From positions 3,667,952 to 3,731,951 of the forward strand of contig NZ_AP022581.1 of NCBI RefSeq assembly GCF_010731535.1: a stretch of 64,000 nt of DNA, written 5' to 3'. Under the pieces are notes generated by a model that saw only the letters and a program-made list of their open reading frames with translations, had not been told where the DNA came from and did not search any database. The DNA comes from Mycobacterium lacus. Its GTDB lineage: Bacteria; Actinomycetota; Actinomycetes; Mycobacteriales; Mycobacteriaceae. The position numbers and the translations under genes were made by a program. Below are positions 24,632 through 33,861 of the stretch, piece after piece (positions within the stretch are counted from its first letter, which is position 1; each line of letters begins with the position of its first letter).

Positions 24632-24699
24632 CACCGACGTCAGCCATGACTGTTCTCACAGCGGATCGTTGCGACGCATCCCCCGACCAGGGGCCGCAG

Positions 24700-24735
24700 T
24701 GGGAATCTCGTCTCACTTCGGAGGCGAGATTCCCA
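24700..24735 (+). terminator. Stem-loop after the methyltransferase
   Basis: TGGGAATCTCG pairs perfectly with CGAGATTCCCA around a 14-base loop, 69 bases after the stop codon. No U-run follows, which is usual for mycobacterial terminators. Confidence 0.5.
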
Positions 24736-24892
24736 TCGCCATTGAGGCCGAACACTATTCACTGACGGCGCCGCCCCGGCCCCGGAGGCGATCGTTCCGC
24801 GCTACCCGCCGCTTGAGTGAGGGGGCGCTGCGGCTCATTCGACCAGATCGTCGTCCTGGCAGAGGGGCATCGAGGACGCAACCTCTGGTTTG

Positions 24893-24952
24893 GCGAGCAG
24901 ACGCGAAAACCGCCGACACGCCGGGCGTGCGGGGGTTTTCGCGTCTGCTCGC
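24893..24952. terminator. Terminator hairpin after rpsQ
   Basis: GCGAGCAGACGCGAAAACCGCC pairs with the reverse GGGGTTTTCGCGTCTGCTCGC around a loop containing GACACGCCGGGCGTG. The arm carries AAAA on one strand and TTTT on the other, so it could act on both strands: for the S10 operon and for the methyltransferase coming from the other side. It is the intact relative of the hairpin broken by the IS110 element. Confidence 0.8.
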
Positions 24953-24981
24953 AAGCGGGGGTGCCCCCAATTCGCCGGACG

Positions 24982-25374
24982 CTACTTGGCCTTCTCTAGG
25001 ATCTCCACGAGCCGCCAGCGTTTGGTTGCCGACAGCGGACGTGTCTCCATCAGCGAGACACGGTCGCCGATGCCGGCGACGCTGTCCTCGTCGTGCGCCT
25101 TGACCTTCTTGGTGGTACGGATGATCTTGCCGTAGAGCGGGTGCCGCACCCGGTCTTCCAGCTCGACGACGATGGTCTTCTGCATCTTGTCGCTCACCAC
25201 GTAGCCGATGCGGGTCTTGCGACGGCCGCGCGGCTTCGGGGTGCGCGGAGTGTGCTTGGGGCCCTTGTCCTCCGGCGCGGAGTCCTTGGGCGCGGCGGCC
25301 TTGGGTGCAGCCTTCTTGACCGCGGACTTCTTCGCAGCGGGGGCCACTTTCGCGCCAGTCTTAGCCTCTGCCAT
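24982..25374 (-). CDS. rpsQ: 30S ribosomal protein S17
   Basis: S17 binds 16S rRNA helices early in 30S assembly. The 130-residue mycobacterial form has a Lys/Ala/Pro-rich N-terminal extension (about residues 1-50) before the S17 core RKTRIGYVVSDKMQKTIVVELEDRVRHPLYGKIIRTTKKVKAHDE. The ATG at 25374 begins MAEAKTGAK. It is the last gene of the S10 operon; the spc operon lies 19 kb away in this genome. Confidence 0.96.
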   Translation of the reverse strand: MAEAKTGAKVAPAAKKSAVKKAAPKAAAPKDSAPEDKGPKHTPRTPKPRGRRKTRIGYVVSDKMQKTIVVELEDRVRHPLYGKIIRTTKKVKAHDEDSVAGIGDRVSLMETRPLSATKRWRLVEILEKAK

Positions 25375-25384
25375 CACGATTCCT

Positions 25385-25627
25385 TTACGCTTCCTTCTCG
25401 GGGGCACCACCGGGCCCAGAAGCCAGACCCAGTTCTCGTTCGCGCAACACGGTGTAGACGCGCGCGATTTGCTGACGCACCGTACGGAGCCGGCGGTTGT
25501 TGTTAAGCTGGCCGGTCGCCATCTGGAAGCGCAGATTGAACAGCTCTTCCTTGGATTCGCGCAGGCGCTCCATCAGCTCCTCGTCGGTGAGTTCACGCAG
25601 TTCGCCAGGTGAGATTCCCACTGCCAT
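25385..25627 (-). CDS. rpmC: 50S ribosomal protein L29
   Basis: L29 sits at the polypeptide exit. The 80 residues include the family helix-turn-helix pattern LRELTDEELMERLRESKEELFNLRFQMATGQL. It overlaps the rplP stop by one base and precedes rpsQ by 10 bases. Confidence 0.97.
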   Translation of the reverse strand: MAVGISPGELRELTDEELMERLRESKEELFNLRFQMATGQLNNNRRLRTVRQQIARVYTVLRERELGLASGPGGAPEKEA

Positions 25628-26043
25628 CAGAACTGCTCCTCTCGGGTGACGATGCGTGCCTTGATCGGCAGCTTGTGGATCGCGCGGGTGAGCGCCGCCC
25701 GGGCTACCCCTTCATTGGGGTAGCTGAGCTCGAACAGGATCCGCCCCGGCTTGACGTTGACCACCCACCACTCCGGTGAGCCCTTGCCCGAACCCATGCG
25801 CGTCTCGGCGGGCTTTTTGGTCAGCGGGCGGTCCGGGAAGATGTTGATCCACACCTTGCCGCCACGCTTGATGTGCCGGTTGATGGCGATACGGGCCGAC
25901 TCGATCTGCCGGTTAGTGACGTAGGCGTGCTCAAGCGCCTGGATGCCGTAGTCACCAAAGTTGACCGTCGTGCCGCCGCTGGCGATACCGCGCTGACGGG
26001 GATGGTGTTGCTTGCGGTGCTTGACCTTGCGGGGTATCAACAT
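25627..26043 (-). CDS. rplP: 50S ribosomal protein L16
   Basis: L16 helps position A-site tRNA. The 138 residues start MLIPRKVKHRKQHHPRQRG and contain KVWINIFPDRPLTKKPAETRMGSGKGSPEWWV. It begins 3 bases after rpsC. Confidence 0.97.
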   Translation of the reverse strand: MLIPRKVKHRKQHHPRQRGIASGGTTVNFGDYGIQALEHAYVTNRQIESARIAINRHIKRGGKVWINIFPDRPLTKKPAETRMGSGKGSPEWWVVNVKPGRILFELSYPNEGVARAALTRAIHKLPIKARIVTREEQF

Positions 26044-26046
26044 GAT

Positions 26047-26895
26047 TCAGCTCTCCGTGCTCTGCGCTTCAACGGCCGCCCCGGTCCCACCATGCACCGC
26101 CGGCGCGGCGGTTTCAGTGCTTTCCTCGCCGCCTGCGGCGCGTCCGGCGTCGGTGCCAGTCGCCGTGGTGCCCGAGGCGCCGCTGCGACGCGGACGCGTG
26201 CCCGACGGCCGCTCGCGGCGCGGACGTTCGGCACCGGCTGGCGCGGCGGCGGCCAATTCGCGTTTGCCGCCGACGATGTCGCCCTTGTAGATCCACACCT
26301 TCACGCCGATCCGGCCGAAGGTGGTCTTGGCCTCGTACAGGCCGTAGTCGATGTCTGCGCGCAGGGTATGCAGCGGGACGCGTCCCTCGCGGTAAAACTC
26401 CGAGCGGCTCATCTCGGCACCACCGAGGCGGCCCGAGCACTGTACCCGGATGCCCTTGACGTTGGACTGACGCATTGCCGACTGAATGGCCTTGCGCATC
26501 GCGCGGCGGAATGCCACCCGGTTGCTCAACTGCTCGGCGACCCCCTGGGCCACCAGTTGTGCTTGCGATTCCGGGTTTTTGACTTCGAGGATGTTGAGCT
26601 GGACCTGCTTGCCGGTCAGCTTCTCCAGGTCGGCACGGATACGGTCGGCCTCGGTGCCGCGGCGGCCGATGACGATGCCCGGACGGGCGGTGTGGATGTC
26701 CACCCGGACCCGGTCGCGGGTCCGCTCGATCTCCACGTCGGCGATCCCGGCGCGCTCGAGGCCGCTGGACAGCAGACGTCGGATCGCAACGTCCTCCTTG
26801 ACGTACTCGGCGTACTGCTTGTCGGCATACCAGCGCGACTTCCAGTCGGTGGTGATGCCCAGCCGGAAGCCGTGCGGATTGATCTTTTGGCCCAC
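26047..26895 (-). CDS. rpsC: 30S ribosomal protein S3
   Basis: S3 lines the mRNA entry channel. The 282-residue chain has the KH domain region (RPGIVIGRRGTEADRIRADLEKLTG) and the C-terminal domain (VQCSGRLGGAEMSRSEFYREGRVPLHTLRADIDYG), then a low-complexity tail of about 60 residues rich in Ala, Arg and Glu, somewhat longer than in M. tuberculosis. It overlaps rplV by one base. Confidence 0.97.
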   Translation of the reverse strand: MGQKINPHGFRLGITTDWKSRWYADKQYAEYVKEDVAIRRLLSSGLERAGIADVEIERTRDRVRVDIHTARPGIVIGRRGTEADRIRADLEKLTGKQVQLNILEVKNPESQAQLVAQGVAEQLSNRVAFRRAMRKAIQSAMRQSNVKGIRVQCSGRLGGAEMSRSEFYREGRVPLHTLRADIDYGLYEAKTTFGRIGVKVWIYKGDIVGGKRELAAAAPAGAERPRRERPSGTRPRRSGASGTTATGTDAGRAAGGEESTETAAPAVHGGTGAAVEAQSTES

Positions 26896-27479
26896 TAGTC
26901 TGAGCCTCCCTTCGCTTCAGAAGCCTCAGCTGGTTTGGCGCCCGAACTTGGCGCAGCCTTCTTTGCAGGTGCCTTCTTGGCGGGCGCCTTCTTAGCGCCT
27001 GAGCTGCCGGGGACCTTCTTGGCGGGTGCCTTCGTGGCCGCTTTTTTCGCCGGTGCTTTCGCGGCGGCCTTGCTGCCCTCCGCGCGGCGGGCCCGCGACG
27101 ACTTCGCCGAACGCTGATCCTTGGTCGGCCGGCTTTCCACCACCACCGTGATATGGCTGGTCCGTCTACGGATCCGGAATGCACGCCCCTGGGCGCGCGG
27201 ACGAATGCGCTTGGCGGTCGGACCCTCGTCGGCGTAGACCGTGGCGACGACCAACGTCGCCGGGTCCAGCCCGTTGTTGTTCTGTGCGTTGGCCGCAGCG
27301 CTGGCGATCACCTTGGCCACCGGCTCACTGGCGGCCTGCGGCGCCCAGCGCAGGATGTCCAGCGCGTCGGACACCGACCGGCCACGCACCAGGTCGATGA
27401 CCCGACGCGCCTTTCTCGGCGACACCCGCACGAACCGTGCTTTGGCGACCGCCGAGGGAAATTCGGTAGTGCTAGTCAT
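26895..27479 (-). CDS. rplV: 50S ribosomal protein L22
   Basis: L22 lines the nascent-peptide tunnel; macrolides bind near its loop. The core is [31 protein letters not shown] through [23 protein letters not shown] Lys/Ala-rich C-terminal tail with repeated KKAPAKK units (residues about 130-180) is typical of mycobacteria. It overlaps rpsS by 4 bases. Confidence 0.97.
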
Positions 27480-27757
27480 CGCCGTTTGGCCTTCCGGTCG
27501 TCCTTGATGTGCCCCTTGAAGGTGCGCGTCGGCGCGAATTCGCCGAGTTTGTGACCCACCATCGCCTCGGTGACGAAGACCGGGACATGCTTGCGTCCGT
27601 CGTGCACGGCAAAGGTGTGGCCGATGAAGTCGGGAATGATGGTCGAGCGCCGCGACCAGGTCTTGATGACCTGCTTGGTGTTCTTCTCGTTCTGTACGTC
27701 GACCTTCTTGAGTAGATGGTCGTCGACGAACGGGCCCTTCTTCAGGCTGCGTGGCAT
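27476..27757 (-). CDS. rpsS: 30S ribosomal protein S19
   Basis: S19 is a 30S head protein that contacts tRNA. The 93 residues start [19 protein letters not shown] and contain [39 protein letters not shown]. It lies 114 bases after rplB, a wider gap than elsewhere in this operon. Confidence 0.97.
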
Positions 27758-27871
27758 GCTTGGCTACTCCTCGACTTCTTCATTTGCACGGCTCCTCCTC
27801 ATCGAGCTGCGCGTCCCCCTCGCCGCTGCGCGGCAGCGGCTGGGGTACCCCCACTGCATCCTCACCGCGCG

Positions 27872-28714
27872 CTACCGCGAGTGCTTCTTGCCGGTGCGCC
27901 GGCGGCGGACGATGAGCTTGTTGCTGGCTTTGTTCGGCTTGCGTGTACGGCCCTCCGGCTGGCCCCACGGGCTGACCGGGTGCCGGCCGCCGGAGGTCTT
28001 ACCCTCACCGCCGCCATGCGGGTGGTCCACCGGGTTCATGACCACACCGCGGACCGACGGGCGCTTGCCCTTCCAGCGCATACGACCGGCCTTGCCCCAA
28101 TTGATGTTTGCCTGCTCGGCGTTGCCTACCTCGCCCACCGTGGCGCGGCAACGCACATCGACCCGGCGGATCTCACCGCTGGGCATCCGCAGCGACGCGT
28201 AGCTGGCCTCCTTGCCGAGCAACTGGATGCTCGACCCAGCCGACCGCGCGAGCTTGGCGCCGCCCCCCGGCCGCAGCTCCACGGCGTGGATCAAGGTGCC
28301 GGCCGGGATATTGCGCAAGGGCAGGTTGTTGCCCGGCTTGATGTCGGCGTTGGCGCCCGATTCCACCACATCACCCTGCGAGAGTCCCTGCGGTGCAATG
28401 ATGTAGCGCTTCTCGCCATCGAGGTAGTGGAGCAACGCGATGTTCGCGGTGCGGTTTGGGTCGTACTCGATATGCGCGACCTTCGCGTTGACACCGTCTT
28501 TGTCGTTGCGGCGGAAGTCGATGACCCGGTAGGCGCGCTTGTGGCCACCACCCTGGTGACGGGTGGTGATCCGCCCCTGCGCGTTGCGGCCGCCGCGATT
28601 GTGCAGCGGGCGAACCAGGGACTTCTCCGGAGTTGACCGGGTGATCTCGGCGAAATCGGACACGCTGGCGCCACGACGACCGGGGGTCGTCGGCTTGTAC
28701 TTGCGAATTGCCAT
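27872..28714 (-). CDS. rplB: 50S ribosomal protein L2
   Basis: L2 is needed for peptidyl transferase centre assembly. The 280 residues start MAIRKYKPTTPGRRGASVSDF and include the conserved GVVMNPVDHPHGGGEGKTSGG with the key histidine. It is followed, after 86 bases from rplW, by the normal operon order. Confidence 0.97.
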   Translation of the reverse strand: MAIRKYKPTTPGRRGASVSDFAEITRSTPEKSLVRPLHNRGGRNAQGRITTRHQGGGHKRAYRVIDFRRNDKDGVNAKVAHIEYDPNRTANIALLHYLDGEKRYIIAPQGLSQGDVVESGANADIKPGNNLPLRNIPAGTLIHAVELRPGGGAKLARSAGSSIQLLGKEASYASLRMPSGEIRRVDVRCRATVGEVGNAEQANINWGKAGRMRWKGKRPSVRGVVMNPVDHPHGGGEGKTSGGRHPVSPWGQPEGRTRKPNKASNKLIVRRRRTGKKHSR

Positions 28715-28800
28715 GTCTAATCAGGTCTTTCTCTCACGCTCGGACTTGGCTGAATTGCCCAGCTCCTCCTCATCGCTTCGTCCCTCGCATCGTCACCGGG

Positions 28801-29103
28801 CTAGGCCGGTGGCCCGAACAGGTCGATCGGCTTGCTGCCCGGCGCCAGGGTGACGATGGCGCGCTTGGTGTTTTTGCGCTTGCCGTACCCGGATCGGGTG
28901 CGCTTACGCTTGCCCTGCCGGTTCGCGGTATTCACCGATGCGACCTTGACAGCGAAGATCTTCTCGACCGCGATCTTGATCTGCGTCTTGTTCGAATCGG
29001 GGTGCACCACGAACGTGTACACATTGTCGTCGAGCAGCCCGTAGGACTTCTCCGAGATCACCGGGGCCAGGATGATGTCGCGGGGATCAACGAGCGTCGC
29101 CAT
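28801..29103 (-). CDS. rplW: 50S ribosomal protein L23
   Basis: L23 forms the docking site at the tunnel exit for trigger factor and SRP. The 100-residue product has DPRDIILAPVISEKSYGLLDDNVYTFVVHPDSNKTQIK. It overlaps the rplD stop by one base. Confidence 0.97.
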   Translation of the reverse strand: MATLVDPRDIILAPVISEKSYGLLDDNVYTFVVHPDSNKTQIKIAVEKIFAVKVASVNTANRQGKRKRTRSGYGKRKNTKRAIVTLAPGSKPIDLFGPPA

Positions 29104-29768
29104 CAGGCCGAAACCTCCTCGGATGTCGTGGTGTTCGCCTCTATGTAGGCGTTGAGGGCCTCAACGCTGAACACCACGTCGTCGGCGCGCAGCACGTCAT
29201 AGGTGTTGAGCTGGTCGGGCGCCAAGAGGTGCACACCCGGCAGGTTGCGCACGCTCTTAGCGCCCGTCTCGTCGCTGCGCCCGATGACCACCAGCACCTG
29301 CTTGCGATCCGTCAGCGTGCCCAGAAATGCCTTGGCGCTCTTCGTGGAAGGGGTTTGGCCGGGGACCAACTCGGTGACCGCGTGGATGCGCCCGTTGCGT
29401 GCCCGGTCGGAGAGCGCCCCGCGCAGCGCCGCGGCGATCATCTTCTTGGGTGTGCGCTGGCTGTAGTCGCGCGGTTGGGGACCATGCACGACGCCGCCGC
29501 CGGTGAACTGCGGGGCCCGCGTCGAACCCTGGCGGGCGCGACCGGTCCCCTTCTGCCGGTAGGGCTTACGGCCGCCGCCACTGACGTCGCCGCGCGTCTT
29601 GGTCGAGTGCGTCCCCTGGCGGGCGGCCGCCCGCTGAGCGGTGACCACCTGGTGCATCAGCGCGATGTTCGCCGGGACGTCGAACAATTCGGCCGGCAGC
29701 TCAATGGAGCCCTCGACCTTGCCGTCCGGCGTCTTGACGTCGATCTTCAGGGCATTCTTGGCAGCCAT
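29103..29768 (-). CDS. rplD: 50S ribosomal protein L4
   Basis: L4 reaches into the exit tunnel and in other bacteria regulates the S10 operon. The 221-residue sequence includes the tunnel-loop stretch KPYRQKGTGRARQGSTRAPQFTGGGVVHGPQPRDYSQ. It overlaps rplC by one base. Confidence 0.97.
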   Translation of the reverse strand: MAAKNALKIDVKTPDGKVEGSIELPAELFDVPANIALMHQVVTAQRAAARQGTHSTKTRGDVSGGGRKPYRQKGTGRARQGSTRAPQFTGGGVVHGPQPRDYSQRTPKKMIAAALRGALSDRARNGRIHAVTELVPGQTPSTKSAKAFLGTLTDRKQVLVVIGRSDETGAKSVRNLPGVHLLAPDQLNTYDVLRADDVVFSVEALNAYIEANTTTSEEVSA

Positions 29769-30442
29769 CAGTTCTCACCCCGTTTGATCGCGCTGCGGAC
29801 CATCACGAGTCCACCGGTGCGGCCAGGGACCGCACCCTTGATCAGCAACACGCCCTTCTCGGCATCGACCTTGTGCACCAACAGGTTCTGGACGGTCACC
29901 CGGTCGTTGCCCATGCGGCCGGCCATCCGGGTGCCCTTGAACACCCGTGCCGGAGTGGCACACCCGCCGATGGAACCCGGCCGGCGGTGCACCGCCTGGG
30001 CGCCGTGGCTGGCGCCCTGGCCGCGGAAGCCGTGCCGCTTCATGGTGCCGGCGAAGCCTTTACCCTTCGAGGTTCCGGTCACGTCGACGTAGCTGCCGTC
30101 GGCGAAGATCTCGGCCGTCAGCTCCTGGCCGACCTCGTATTCGGCCGCCGCCTCCGGGGTTTCCAGACGCAGCTCGACCAGGTGGCGACGCGGGTTGACG
30201 CCCGCAGCGTTGTACTGGCCGGTGAGCGGCTTGTTGACCTTGCGCGGGCTGATCTCGCCATAAGCCAGCTGGACGGCGCTGTAGCCGTCGCGCTCGGGCG
30301 TGCGGATGCGGGTCACCACATTGGGCCCGGCCTTGACCACGGTCACCGGGACAACCCTGTTGTTCTCGTCGAACACCTGCGTCATGCCCAGCTTGGTACC
30401 GAGAATGCCCCGCCTGCCGGGGAAATTACCCTGTATTGCCAT
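29768..30442 (-). CDS. rplC: 50S ribosomal protein L3
   Basis: L3 lies close to the peptidyl transferase centre; linezolid resistance maps to it in mycobacteria. From the ATG at 30442 the product has 224 residues, starting MAIQGNFPGRRGILGTKLGMTQVF, seven more at the front than in M. tuberculosis. The conserved GTSKGKGFAGTMKRHGFRG and HRRPGSIGG are present. It follows rpsJ by 14 bases. Confidence 0.97.
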   Translation of the reverse strand: MAIQGNFPGRRGILGTKLGMTQVFDENNRVVPVTVVKAGPNVVTRIRTPERDGYSAVQLAYGEISPRKVNKPLTGQYNAAGVNPRRHLVELRLETPEAAAEYEVGQELTAEIFADGSYVDVTGTSKGKGFAGTMKRHGFRGQGASHGAQAVHRRPGSIGGCATPARVFKGTRMAGRMGNDRVTVQNLLVHKVDAEKGVLLIKGAVPGRTGGLVMVRSAIKRGEN

Positions 30443-30456
30443 TGCTCGCCGAGCTC

Positions 30457-30762
30457 CTACTGGATGTTGACGTCGACACTTGCCGGAAGGTCGATGCGCA
30501 TCAGGGCGTCGACGGTCTTCGGCGTCGGATCGAGGATGTCGATCAGCCGCTTGTGAGTGCGCATTTCGAAATGCTCTCGCGAGTCCTTGTACTTGTGCGG
30601 AGAGCGGATGACGCAATACACGTTCTTCTCGGTCGGCAGCGGCACCGGACCCACGACGCTGGCACCGGTGCGAACGACGGTTTCGACGATCTTGCGCGCC
30701 GAAGCGTCAATAGCCTCATGGTCGTAGGCCTTGAGCCTGATGCGGATCTTCTGTCCCGCCAC
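30457..30762 (-). CDS. rpsJ: 30S ribosomal protein S10
   Basis: S10 is a 30S head protein that also works in NusB-dependent antitermination. The GTG at 30762, with TAGGAG upstream, gives AGQKIRIRLKAYDHEAIDASARKIVE and 101 residues. It is the first gene of the S10 operon. Upstream (30763-31062) lies a 300-base leader with no gene that I can see. Confidence 0.97.
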   Translation of the reverse strand: MAGQKIRIRLKAYDHEAIDASARKIVETVVRTGASVVGPVPLPTEKNVYCVIRSPHKYKDSREHFEMRTHKRLIDILDPTPKTVDALMRIDLPASVDVNIQ

Positions 30763-31062
30763 GCTTCTCCTACCTCACTCCAACTTGAGGCCCGTGTCCG
30801 GGCCGGTTTCCCCCAGCGCGCCGCTCAGCCCGGCCCATCTGGACCGACTTAGCGTTGCGCCGGATACTGCGCCGCTGTTTTCCTGTCGTAGGTCCACCGG
30901 CCCCCGCGCTCGGGCGTGTCGCCCGCACGCAGCCCTGTCGCGCTCATTTCAAGGCCAAAATTGGCCGCACTCCAAGGTTGGGACCGGACGCGCCCGTTGT
31001 GGGCGCTGGTCGTATGCCCGACCAGGCACAAACCTGGCGCAGGGCAACCTGAACAGTATGCC

Positions 31063-31284
31063 TTAGATCACGGTGTCCGCCAAATCCCGGCTGGCCATGG
31101 GTTGCGTTGCGAGCGGTCCACTACATCGGCAGCGCGCCGGCACCCAAGTAGTGTTCGGCACATGCGTCTCCGATGCGGAGACCAGATCGTCTGCGCGCCT
31201 CCTCGACGTTGCGTACGACCTTCGGGTACGCCGGGTTCGGCACAAGACGAGCGACAAGAAAGCGTTGCCGAAGGTCCCGGCCAC
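31063..31284 (-). CDS. Hypothetical 73-residue protein in the Rv0699 position
   Basis: The ORF lies in the place and orientation of the small hypothetical gene before rpsJ in M. tuberculosis and has a similar length. The sequence is rich in Arg, Ser and Ala with no recognisable domain, and a second frame of similar length overlaps it, so it may not be coded. The flanking stretch 31285-31660 holds no gene that I can support. Confidence 0.25.
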   Translation of the reverse strand: MAGTFGNAFLSLVLCRTRRTRRSYATSRRRADDLVSASETHVPNTTWVPARCRCSGPLATQPMASRDLADTVI

Positions 31285-31661
31285 CTGTCGGCATGGCTAT
31301 CTGGCGGCAAACGCGGTCGAACGCACGGGTGTCAAGACGCCAGCGGGAGTATCCGACCAAGACCCGACGATCGCACTCGCCGCGTCGACATCCCACGCCG
31401 CGCACCAGCCGCGCCACTGTACTGACCGCGACCGGCGTCCGCGTCACGCTGGCCCGCCTGTCTGTTGCACATGGCGCTGCAGCCCACGCGCCTCCACACG
31501 CTCCACGGGGGTGGGTTCGCCTTGCCCTCTCTCGTGTTGACATCGTTCCGATCGCCCGGCGACAAGGGCGACGAATGAATTTTCCACGAGTCACGCGGCA
31601 CCTTAAATGCTTCAATTCTCTTCAAGACACCATCCGTTGGTAATTTTGGAGGACCGGGTCC

Positions 31662-32714
31662 ATTAGGCAAATCTTGGTCGACACCGATATGGGAGTGGAC
31701 GACGCGGCCGCCCTGGCCTGGCTGCTGGTCAGCGCTGAGCCATCCGTCGAAGTCATAGGTGTCAGCACTGTCTTCGGCAACACATCCGTCGAGAATGCCG
31801 CATCAAACGTCTTCGCCCTCCTCGACTGCCTAGGGCATAGCGACGTTCCAATCGCTGTCGGTGCTGCGGTGCCCCGCGCACGGCCACAAAGTCACCTCGG
31901 CGCGTTACTGCACGGCGACGATGGGCTGTGGGGGTTCGCGCCGCGAAACAATTTCACCCCGCGCGATCGCAACGTCGCCCGCTTTTATCGCGACGTCCTT
32001 CGATCGCATCCCGACGCCATTCTGTTGACACTTGGTCCGCTCACCAACCTCGCAGCTGTATCTGCCGCGGATCCAGGTGTGCTGCATGGCTTTTCCCAAA
32101 TCGTCGTGCTCGGTGGCGCGAAGGTGGGAGGCTCCATCACGCCCGTTGCCGAGATGAATTTCTGGCAGGATCCGGAAAGCGCAGCAGAGGTCCTGGCCCA
32201 GGCGCTCCCGGTTGAGCTCATCGTGCGCGACGCGCACGCAGAGTTCGTCCTCACCGACGAGGAAGTCCACGCGCTCTGTGCCGCCGATTCGCCCGCGGCG
32301 CGCTTCCTAGCCGGCCCGCTGTCGCGCTACGCCACCGTCATGTCCACTATGGCGGAGGGGCAGCTCGGCCTACCGGACGTCGTCGCTGCCGTCTACGCTG
32401 CGGTCCCATCGGTCGGACTCGACGTCCGCCCAGCCTGCGTAAAGGTGGTTACCGAGGGAGATTCGCTCACCCGTGGTCAGTCCATCATCGGGTTGACTGC
32501 CACCGAAAAGATTCCCATGTACGACGACCTAGACAACCTCGAAGCAGCGGTGACGCGAGCCGCCATGGACGCAGGGTTCGATCTTGGGGCCTATTTGACT
32601 ACCATTGCGGCCCTGGGGAAAGACAATGCGAACGTCGTGATGAGGGTCGCGGCGGACCGCATCGCCAGCATGTTCATGCACGCAATCACGGCCCGTAAAT
32701 GGAGGACAGGTTGA
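31662..32714 (+). CDS. Inosine-uridine type nucleoside hydrolase
   Basis: Enzymes of this family cut the N-glycosidic bond of ribonucleosides, giving ribose and the free base. The N-terminus has the calcium-binding signature LVDTDMGVDDAAAL, with further conserved parts VIGVSTVFGNTSVENA, GPLTNLAAV and PVAEMNFWQDPESAAEVL. GGAGG at 31648-31652 is 9 bases before an ATT at 31662, which gives the usual start RQILVDTD; the first standard start, TTG 31674, would cut into the core strand and is 21 bases from the site. The ATT may be a rare start or a mutated ATG. A HAD phosphatase gene overlaps the end by 16 bases. Both are absent here in M. tuberculosis. Confidence 0.85.
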   Translation: MRQILVDTDMGVDDAAALAWLLVSAEPSVEVIGVSTVFGNTSVENAASNVFALLDCLGHSDVPIAVGAAVPRARPQSHLGALLHGDDGLWGFAPRNNFTPRDRNVARFYRDVLRSHPDAILLTLGPLTNLAAVSAADPGVLHGFSQIVVLGGAKVGGSITPVAEMNFWQDPESAAEVLAQALPVELIVRDAHAEFVLTDEEVHALCAADSPAARFLAGPLSRYATVMSTMAEGQLGLPDVVAAVYAAVPSVGLDVRPACVKVVTEGDSLTRGQSIIGLTATEKIPMYDDLDNLEAAVTRAAMDAGFDLGAYLTTIAALGKDNANVVMRVAADRIASMFMHAITARKWRTG

Positions 32715-33382
32715 ATATCCACGCGGCTATTTTTGACCGTGACGGCGTGCTCATTAGCTTCGATTGGGAGCGCGCGCAGGACGAGCTCCGGCGTATCACG
32801 CGCCTGCCGATGGACGAGCTGGGACACCGCTGGCATGCCTGGCGCGCCGGGCGAGCCATCGACGACGAGATCGACGAATTCGAGCAAATTCGCGCATTTC
32901 TGTCGAACGTTGCGCGCGAACTCCGGCTTGGCCCTAAGGCACATGACGAGCTGGTGCGGCTCGATTACACAGTGTTTGCTGAGGGGTACACAGACGCGCG
33001 GCCAGCGTTGGAGGAGGCGCGGCGGCGCGGACTCAAAGTCGGCGTTCTCACGAACAACAGCATGTTGGTGAGCCCGCGCCGCATGCTGCTGAGGGCCGCT
33101 CTGGATGATCTCGTCGACGTCGCGCTGAGCTCCCAGATGATCGGGGCAGCCAAGCCCGACCCACGGGCCTATCGAGCGATTGCGGAGGCCCTAGGCGTTG
33201 CGACGACATCGTGCCTGTTCTTCGACAACGTCGCTCCCTGGGTCGAGGCCGCGCGGTGCGCCGGTATGCGCGCATACCTCGTGGATCGCTGCGGGGAACC
33301 GCGAGAGGGCGTCGTGCGCGATTTGTCCAGCCTTGCAGCGATCCTGGACGAGGCAGGTGTCTGCAAGGCAGAACTAGGATGA
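32699..33382 (+). CDS. HAD-superfamily phosphatase
   Basis: A predicted phosphoglycolate-phosphatase-like HAD hydrolase of 227 residues. Motif I is FDRDGVL with the nucleophile Asp and the general acid Asp; motif II is VLTNNS; motif III lysine is in GAAKPDPRAY; motif IV is FFDN, with Asn in place of the second acidic residue. A helical cap lies at about residues 20-90. It overlaps the nucleoside hydrolase, so the pair probably acts in one route, such as handling of a nucleoside or sugar phosphate; the substrate is unknown. Confidence 0.85.
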   Translation: MEDRLNIHAAIFDRDGVLISFDWERAQDELRRITRLPMDELGHRWHAWRAGRAIDDEIDEFEQIRAFLSNVARELRLGPKAHDELVRLDYTVFAEGYTDARPALEEARRRGLKVGVLTNNSMLVSPRRMLLRAALDDLVDVALSSQMIGAAKPDPRAYRAIAEALGVATTSCLFFDNVAPWVEAARCAGMRAYLVDRCGEPREGVVRDLSSLAAILDEAGVCKAELG

Positions 33383-33861
33383 CGGATGACGAGCGGACAT
33401 CGCCAAGACGCTTCGCCCAGCAAACTGCAACGAGTGCGCTGCGACGGCCCAACCCCGGCCGACACGTCAGCATCGGGTTGATCGAGCGGGCAGATCACCG
33501 CCTTTGGGGCCTTTCGGCACCGTCGGCGCGATGGGTGAGCAGTTTCGCCCGCTCGGATCCCCACCGGTCGAAGAACCCACGACAACGTCACTAGAGCCGA
33601 GCATGGCGACAACAGGCAAGCCCACTCCATCGGAGATGGAGCAATGTAACAGCGTTGGATCGGTCAAAGTTCAGGCCGTGATGTTCAGCCGGCAAGCTCA
33701 TGAGAGGTTCCGAAGTGCAGGCGATTTCGGGATGTGTGCCGGCGCGGGAGCCGCGGGCGCGCAATTTCGATGCGGTGCGCCGACGTGGTCGCTGAGCGGG
33801 TGGCCAAGTCGCGGGGCCGGATCTCGGCCAAGCGGTTGTTGCCGATCGCGAAGGCTGCCGG

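Noticed and set aside
26114..27184. A long minus-strand frame overlapping rpsC and rplV
   Set aside because: Arg- and Pro-rich out-of-frame reading of two sure ribosomal genes.
31121..31615. Possible 164-residue gene upstream of rpsJ (Rv0698-like)
   Set aside because: Arg-rich, no ribosome binding site, overlaps other frames of equal quality; cannot be supported.
33379..33594. Third gene of the nucleoside hydrolase operon, starting at an ATGA overlap with the HAD gene
   Set aside because: The 71-codon frame starts well but ends without a recognisable domain and may be a truncated remnant next to IS debris; not strong enough to list.
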